Source of the DNA: Limonium bicolor
Taxonomy: Eukaryota > Streptophyta > Magnoliopsida > Caryophyllales > Plumbaginaceae
Reading direction: 5' to 3'
Length of the DNA stretch: 64,000 nucleotides
Assembly (NCBI GenBank): GCA_023374045.1
Contig: CM041776.1
Location: forward strand, 480,569,925-480,633,924
The position numbers and the translations under genes are program-made. How positions within the stretch are numbered: position 1 is the stretch's first letter; each line of letters starts with the position of its first letter. A model generated the notes under the pieces. It had not been told where the DNA came from, ran no database searches, and saw only the letters and a list, made by a program, of their open reading frames with translations. Shown piece by piece: positions 58,494 to 64,000 of this stretch.

Positions 58494-61400
58494 AAACTTT
58501 GTCCTCAAAGTTGTTCAATGTTACGGGATTACTATACTTACTCATTCCTACATGTCTACTACCAAACGTCACACATTCTTCCTCCTTACAATTCCCAAAT
58601 CCATTACTCAATGTTTCTCCTTTCCATACCATACCAATGTACAATAATTACTCCAATCCATATTACTATCAACCATCCGGTTCCTCATTACAAAGTTTAT
58701 ACATACATACAGTGCAAAGCTATCCCCAAAGCAATGCAATACACATACAATCCCGCAGGCACTCCGGTCATCTAGACACGGGACTCCTCTTATGTCCCGC
58801 TGCCTTTGGAATAATACCACATACTACCTTACTATTTTCTTCGGTACACACTTCTAGCAGATCTTCATTCTCCGTACTAAAGAAATTCTTTCACCACTAC
58901 CAATTAGAAATTTTCTAAAACACACAACTCCAATTCCGAATTTATATTCATTACTTCTATCCTATGTGATTCTTGTGACCACTTAAGGGAAGCTTCAAGA
59001 ATCATTCGACCCTGATGTGATCAGCATCAGTGTTGAACTATCTTTCCACCCCAATTTGTGTTCGGTTTCCCTTGATCTGATCAGGATCAAGTTCGACTTC
59101 CCACATTAGATTCAATCAAACAAATAATTTAATTGTTTTCATTTTCTATCTTTTTACTCTTTCTAGTCGTAATTACGAATTCATACATCTCCAAGGGATG
59201 GAATCAGTCCATCGATCGTCCTCACTCTACTTCCCAAATACTTTACTCCGTGGTTCAATACCTAAATGCTCACTTCCTCAGCCTTCACTGCTTTCATCCA
59301 TCACTCTCCAATATTCTAACTAAGGACTACAGTACTTATGAAATTCAATCGTGCTCAATTTACTTCCAATAACATACTTACGAATACATTACTCCTGGTT
59401 ACTTTCCTCTACTACTCATAATCCATTCGTACTACTTCTTTAAGGGTTACAATACTTGTGAAGCTCCGTCCACTACTCATTACTTTCTTTTACCAATACT
59501 CTTACACTGGTGTTACGAGATGGGTATATTCACCCTATGGTATTTGCATGTCTAATGCTTAGTTACCACAATTCAATATGAATGAATACGTATGTTTATA
59601 TAACGTAAATACCACTCATCGAATAATTTCTCATTTGTGCTATGCACATTATAGTTTTATGTGTTTTATTTATAAAACTTGCGTTGAGCGGTTTTCGCTC
59701 TACCCCCCTTAAAAGGGATTACGCCCACGTAATCTACCATGTGTTATTATTATTAAACATTGGTTTAATCAATTTGGGCAATCTGAAGCGTTTAGCTTCA
59801 CTACGGTACATTATACAATATACTCTGGTCAAAGGGTCTCAACCACACCAATGGTTTAGTCTTTGCACCAAGGATTTCTATATGAGTTTATTTAACTCAT
59901 CATTAATTCGGTTCTAGCCTATTAGGCTTCAAGGCATTAATAGCCATTTTGCTATACTTACTAGCTGGGGCCCACTAGCTTGCTGCGCGACCCTGATAAC
60001 TCGGGTTATTTACCCTTCGTGCTATCCTTAATGTACTATGCATCACCTTTTATCCGTCTATTATGGGCATAAGGTTTATTAAACAAATGCGGTATTCTTT
60101 TACCGTGTTTGAACTCAATGAGTTTAAGGTTTATAACCAGCTCTCTGGTAATCTTCTACACATGCTATTCGTGCTTCTACGATTATTCGTTAAGCTCCTC
60201 CGACTTATTGTCGGGCGAGGTAAGTCACTACTTAGTTGTAGTGCTTCCTCTGGTGTCACTAGCTTCTGAATTCTACCAGTTTCCCTGGTTCAGTACAAGT
60301 GTTCTTTACTTGTATGACCTTGCATTTCTATGCGTCGGTCCTAGTGACTTTCTTAAGTCTCTTTTCACTCCTCATTCCATTGGAATTCACACTTTGTGAT
60401 TGTTAGTGTATTGTACACTCTTCGTGCTTCTTTGGCCTTAGGCCGCACGGTTTGTCGCTAAGCTTGCTTAACTGGCTAGTGCCATGTTTGTTGGTGAAAA
60501 GAAAGGTTTACTATGGTTTACATCCTCCATATCCCTAGCCATCCCATTAGATCATTAGCTGAACAAATGCAATACCAAAACACTCAGTCATACAGAGTGC
60601 AGAGGCGTAAACGCTTGACAGTAAGTCACTTATGTGATAGGAAAGAATATTTTGTGTGTCATCTCATACTTATACTCCGTGTTATTACTTAACTACTCCC
60701 TCATAGCGGTCGCCTGTTGCGCACCGTGTTCTTACTTACTGTGCAACATTGTCTTTACTGTTTCTGTTACTGTGATAGTTTCTCTTCACTCATAGCCATT
60801 GTCATTGGCACCATTCCCTTATGGTATGAATACCCTGGGGTTTCCAATGTTCGTGTGTATGACGGTTGTCGTAGCATACCGCACTACTGCTATCTTCCCA
60901 TAGTGGGGATGTTTTATTTCAGTTTTAGGTTTCATGTGTAGGTTGGCTTACCTCACATCATTTTCGTTATTCTGATACAATTCACCACGTATCTTGGTTG
61001 ACCAAGGATGAGATAACTCATCGGGTCATAAGCTCTCTTGAGCGTTAGTCATTCATGGTGTTCAGTGTGCGTTCACGTTAACTGCTTTGTTAATTATTGC
61101 CTTACGGTGCTGAGCATTGGTTTAGGCTCTGGCTGTGTAGTTTTGCTTGTATGTATTTTACCAGGACATCCCGTGAAACTTCAAGGGTTTCCTGGTCCCG
61201 TTCTATCATTGGTAAATGAAGTTCTGGTTGAGAGGTTGTTGCCACTCATAGGTCTCATGACAAGGTTTACCATGTGAGTATTTATGTAATGGTTCACCAC
61301 ATGCTTGGGTGCATGAGGAGTATACTTACTCCCTTAAGTCGTAATGGTTTGGAAATCTCATTTCCTGATTCCATCGCCTCTTGGCAATATCTATATGCGT

Positions 61401-64000
61401 AGGCTTTACTGTTATAATAGATGGAAACCTTTCTAAGGATTCACATCTTCACCACCTTGGTGGTCTTCGGTTAACGAGGGGTACTTTCCCTTGGGTTCTC
61501 GTAGTGTCCAAGTGTGGACTAGGCCATTGTTGGCATTATCATGATTCTTATGCCTCTGTGTACAATTGCTACAGAAGGCATGAGGGGTATTTAACTCCGT
61601 CAGCTGTATACTAGACTGGTGCTCTAGTGACAGTGACACTGAGGTGGCCATTACTACAAGCCACTCAGGATGGGGTTGGATTTATGGTCCAGTTGTTGAT
61701 TTCTTGTCGTATGAGGCAATATCTCTTGTAGGTCTTGTTAACAATTGGTGCCGGTTTTGCAACCGTTTAAGTTTATATAACGTATTTGGTTTGCAACTTC
61801 TGAGTCGTATTGCTGCAAGCTATGCTTTTTGCAAGCTGTTTATACATGTTTCCACTCCTTGTATACCGTCATAGGTTGGAGATATTATTGGGCTCCATGG
61901 TAAGTCGTGGCATCACGCTTCCGTTCATAGGAGACCCTTTAGGCAATCAGGTGTTAATAGGTGCCTCTCAGTATTTTAGGGCATTTCCTGTTAAGTGAAA
62001 TCCCTTCGGTGTCCTAACCGAGTGTTCGTTTTAGCTCCCGTGCTCATGTCATTACGGTTGTTCGACTGTTATTAACGCAGACACCCTTCAAGGATCGCTC
62101 CTGGGTGTTGGTGGCTGTGCCGTTACATCCGGCTAATGTTTATAACGTGTGTCGTCCTCTATACCGTCTTATGGTATTGTAGCTGAGTCGTCCCCTTTTG
62201 GGTTGTAACGTCTCCCGTTCTTGGGTAGACTGTTTACACTTGCTCCTAGTGCTTAGGACTAGGTTTGATATCCCCTTCAATGATGGAGTGTACTTGTGGT
62301 AATCTTGGGGTTGCTCTTGGGAGTTCTGTCCCGTTTGTTGAGCATTGTTAGGTTCACATTAGGCATTCGCCTTCATGTGTTTAGGCTGGGCATTCCATCC
62401 AGCTGTCAGGTAATTGCTTAGATTATTTGAGACATAACCAATGTCTATACCGTTTAGTCTGTGCCTTTTGCACTTCCTAGTTTACTTCTTATCTTCAGAT
62501 GGGTCTTCTGAGTTCCTTTATGCTGAATTGTCTGAGGTGTCCAGTTGTTCTGGTTTGAACTCACTGATGGTCCGTAGAACGGAGCTGACTACTTCCCGTG
62601 TATCGTACGCTACACGTGCACATACGTGGGGTACCATGTTGATACGTTGCCACTTACCCAACTATATGTCGGGCCCGCAAGCTCCTTCGGAGTGCGGTTG
62701 TCCCACATCCCGTAACGGGTACACTCGTAGCGTTCGTCACACGCCTAGGTGAAGTATTCTATTGTCAACTCCTCTTGTATCAATCTATGATACTCACCAT
62801 AATCATGTTGGTTCGGTTTTAAAATCCAAGGTTTTTAAAAGAGGTTTGAGGTTTTGAAAAGAAAATTTTGGGTTTTAAAAATAATGGTTCGGTGTTAAAA
62901 GAAATCTTTCATGGCATAGCCATGTTTGAGGTCTTGACCAAGTCTAGCCTCTCGCTGACTGGTATGTTCTAAATACAGTGGTCGGGCCGTTAGGCCTTTC
63001 CAAGGTTCCATTCTTTCAATTTCAAGATTTGTGATCCCATAGTTGCTTCATTGTAGTCACGGTACATTACTATGTACCTGTGGTGTGTTAGAGTTTCTTT
63101 ACGTATTTCTGTCCTTACTGCACTTGCCGTGGCAAGTGCGTGGTACTGGTGGTTTTTGGGTAATCCTATACCGATATCACGGTATGGTTTCCATTAGTAT
63201 TTGATAGTCCTGTCGACTCTTCCCTTGATCTCATTGATCTATAGTTGGTATACTCGATCCTTTAGGTAGCTTCTCAATGATCTTGAGTGATTGTTGATAA
63301 TCGGGATGTTTCTCCAATCCTTGGAGACTCCCATTCTATTTGGTTTAATGTCGTCCCTTGTGGCTCGTTCCACATATTTATGGTGTTTACTGAGCCTACC
63401 TTGTTTAGGCACTACTCCTGTAGTCTATCGGATTAGATTCCCGTAGAGTTCTTGTAGCGGTGAAGCTATGCTGGCAGGTATGTAACCTCATGGCGTTGTG
63501 GTTTTTGGAGTTAACCGTTCCTGACTATGTCCTTAGTCAGCTGGCATGCCGTTGGTGGTATTATTCAAGTATTACTATCCCGCAGACTTGTGTCTCGGGT
63601 TCTGTCATCACTCCTTTTCCATTTCACTGCATGGTTGTCTAGCTAGGTCTCGCGAATGCTAAGCACGTCGCCCCATGCTGTTGTAAGTTGCAGCCTCCTC
63701 GTGGTTGGAGTGCTCGTTCAACCGCTGTTGAGTGCGGGTATTGTGGTTTAACCGGGATCCATTTCCGGCTTCCAATCCTTGGAATTTACTATATGTCGGT
63801 TCTTGTTTACTGGGTGATTGCTTCACAACTGCCAGATCGGGTTTCCCCGAGTATGAGAGGACTTTCCTTCTCTCTGGCGTCCTTTCCCAAGTTATACAGT
63901 GGGGTTCGCGGCGGCGGGACTGGTATTGTAGGTATCCGGTACTCACCGGTAGTTCCTAACTAGCATATCTCTAATGCTAACACTCAGCCCTTAGCCCTAG
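58478..64000 (-). mobile_element. Internal region 2 of the large LTR element, running off the window
   Basis: A near-identical second copy of 48671-54185, ending about 60-80 bp short of the expected next primer-binding site. It differs from copy 1 by scattered small indels, some substitutions, and a few larger gaps (for example about 20 bp missing near 63630 relative to 53790-53815). The 95-aa minus-strand frame is conserved at 63659-63946. No retroelement enzyme domain was seen. Confidence 0.75.

Overview
This is a plant nuclear window, most likely from a eudicot with a transposon-rich genome. It is AT-rich, uses GT-AG introns, and almost all of it is transposable-element sequence: Stowaway-like, hAT-like and Mutator-like miniature elements, CACTA (En/Spm) elements with Tnp2 and C48-protease genes, and Copia, Gypsy and LINE fragments. 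No bacterial operons, tRNA genes, rRNA genes or CRISPR arrays were seen. I cannot name the species.

Layout: 1-3800 is non-coding, with a decayed LINE RNase H fragment, an imperfect 1-kb-spaced duplication, two Stowaway-like MITEs (one holding another MITE) and a G-box/ABRE cluster. 4048-5135 (+) is the only host gene recognised, an intronless F-box/kelch gene of the KISS ME DEADLY type with one apparent frameshift. 5136-11616 has no gene but holds a 519-bp hAT-like element flanked by a 7-bp direct repeat, a long-TIR Mutator-like element and two tandem-repeat tracts. 11617-17575 is a graveyard of two antisense Copia fragments, a LINE fragment and two solitary CACTA ends.

17576-27765 is a complete-looking 10.2-kb CACTA element with both CACTA termini, subterminal inverted repeats, a GC-rich leader, a full-length Tnp2-type transposase and a multi-exon accessory gene (Transposase_24-like region plus Ulp1-like C48 protease). 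The three bases flanking its two ends do not match, and its flanks belong to different retroelements. 27766-37202 is a minus-strand Gypsy-like element with a decayed gag, a tRNA-Met-type primer-binding site and a 5.6-kb LTR that sits inside a second CACTA element. That second element (37203-42962, minus) carries a broken Tnp2 gene.

42963-44465 is a plus-oriented piece of a Gypsy-related internal region. At 44466 a minus-oriented LTR element begins and runs off the window as LTR, internal, LTR, internal. It has about 4.2-kb LTRs, a 5.6-kb apparently non-coding interior and a 9797-bp period. This large, non-autonomous (LARD-like) tandem retroelement, with a palindromic tandem array inside each LTR, is the most unusual structure here. 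Many differences between its two copies are 1-2 base indels, which also bears on how far to trust the frameshifts seen elsewhere.

The only genes that plausibly work together are the CACTA pair: the Tnp2 transposase would recognise the TIRs and subterminal repeats, and the second product is the usual companion protein. All calls are by eye; no alignment or database search was run.
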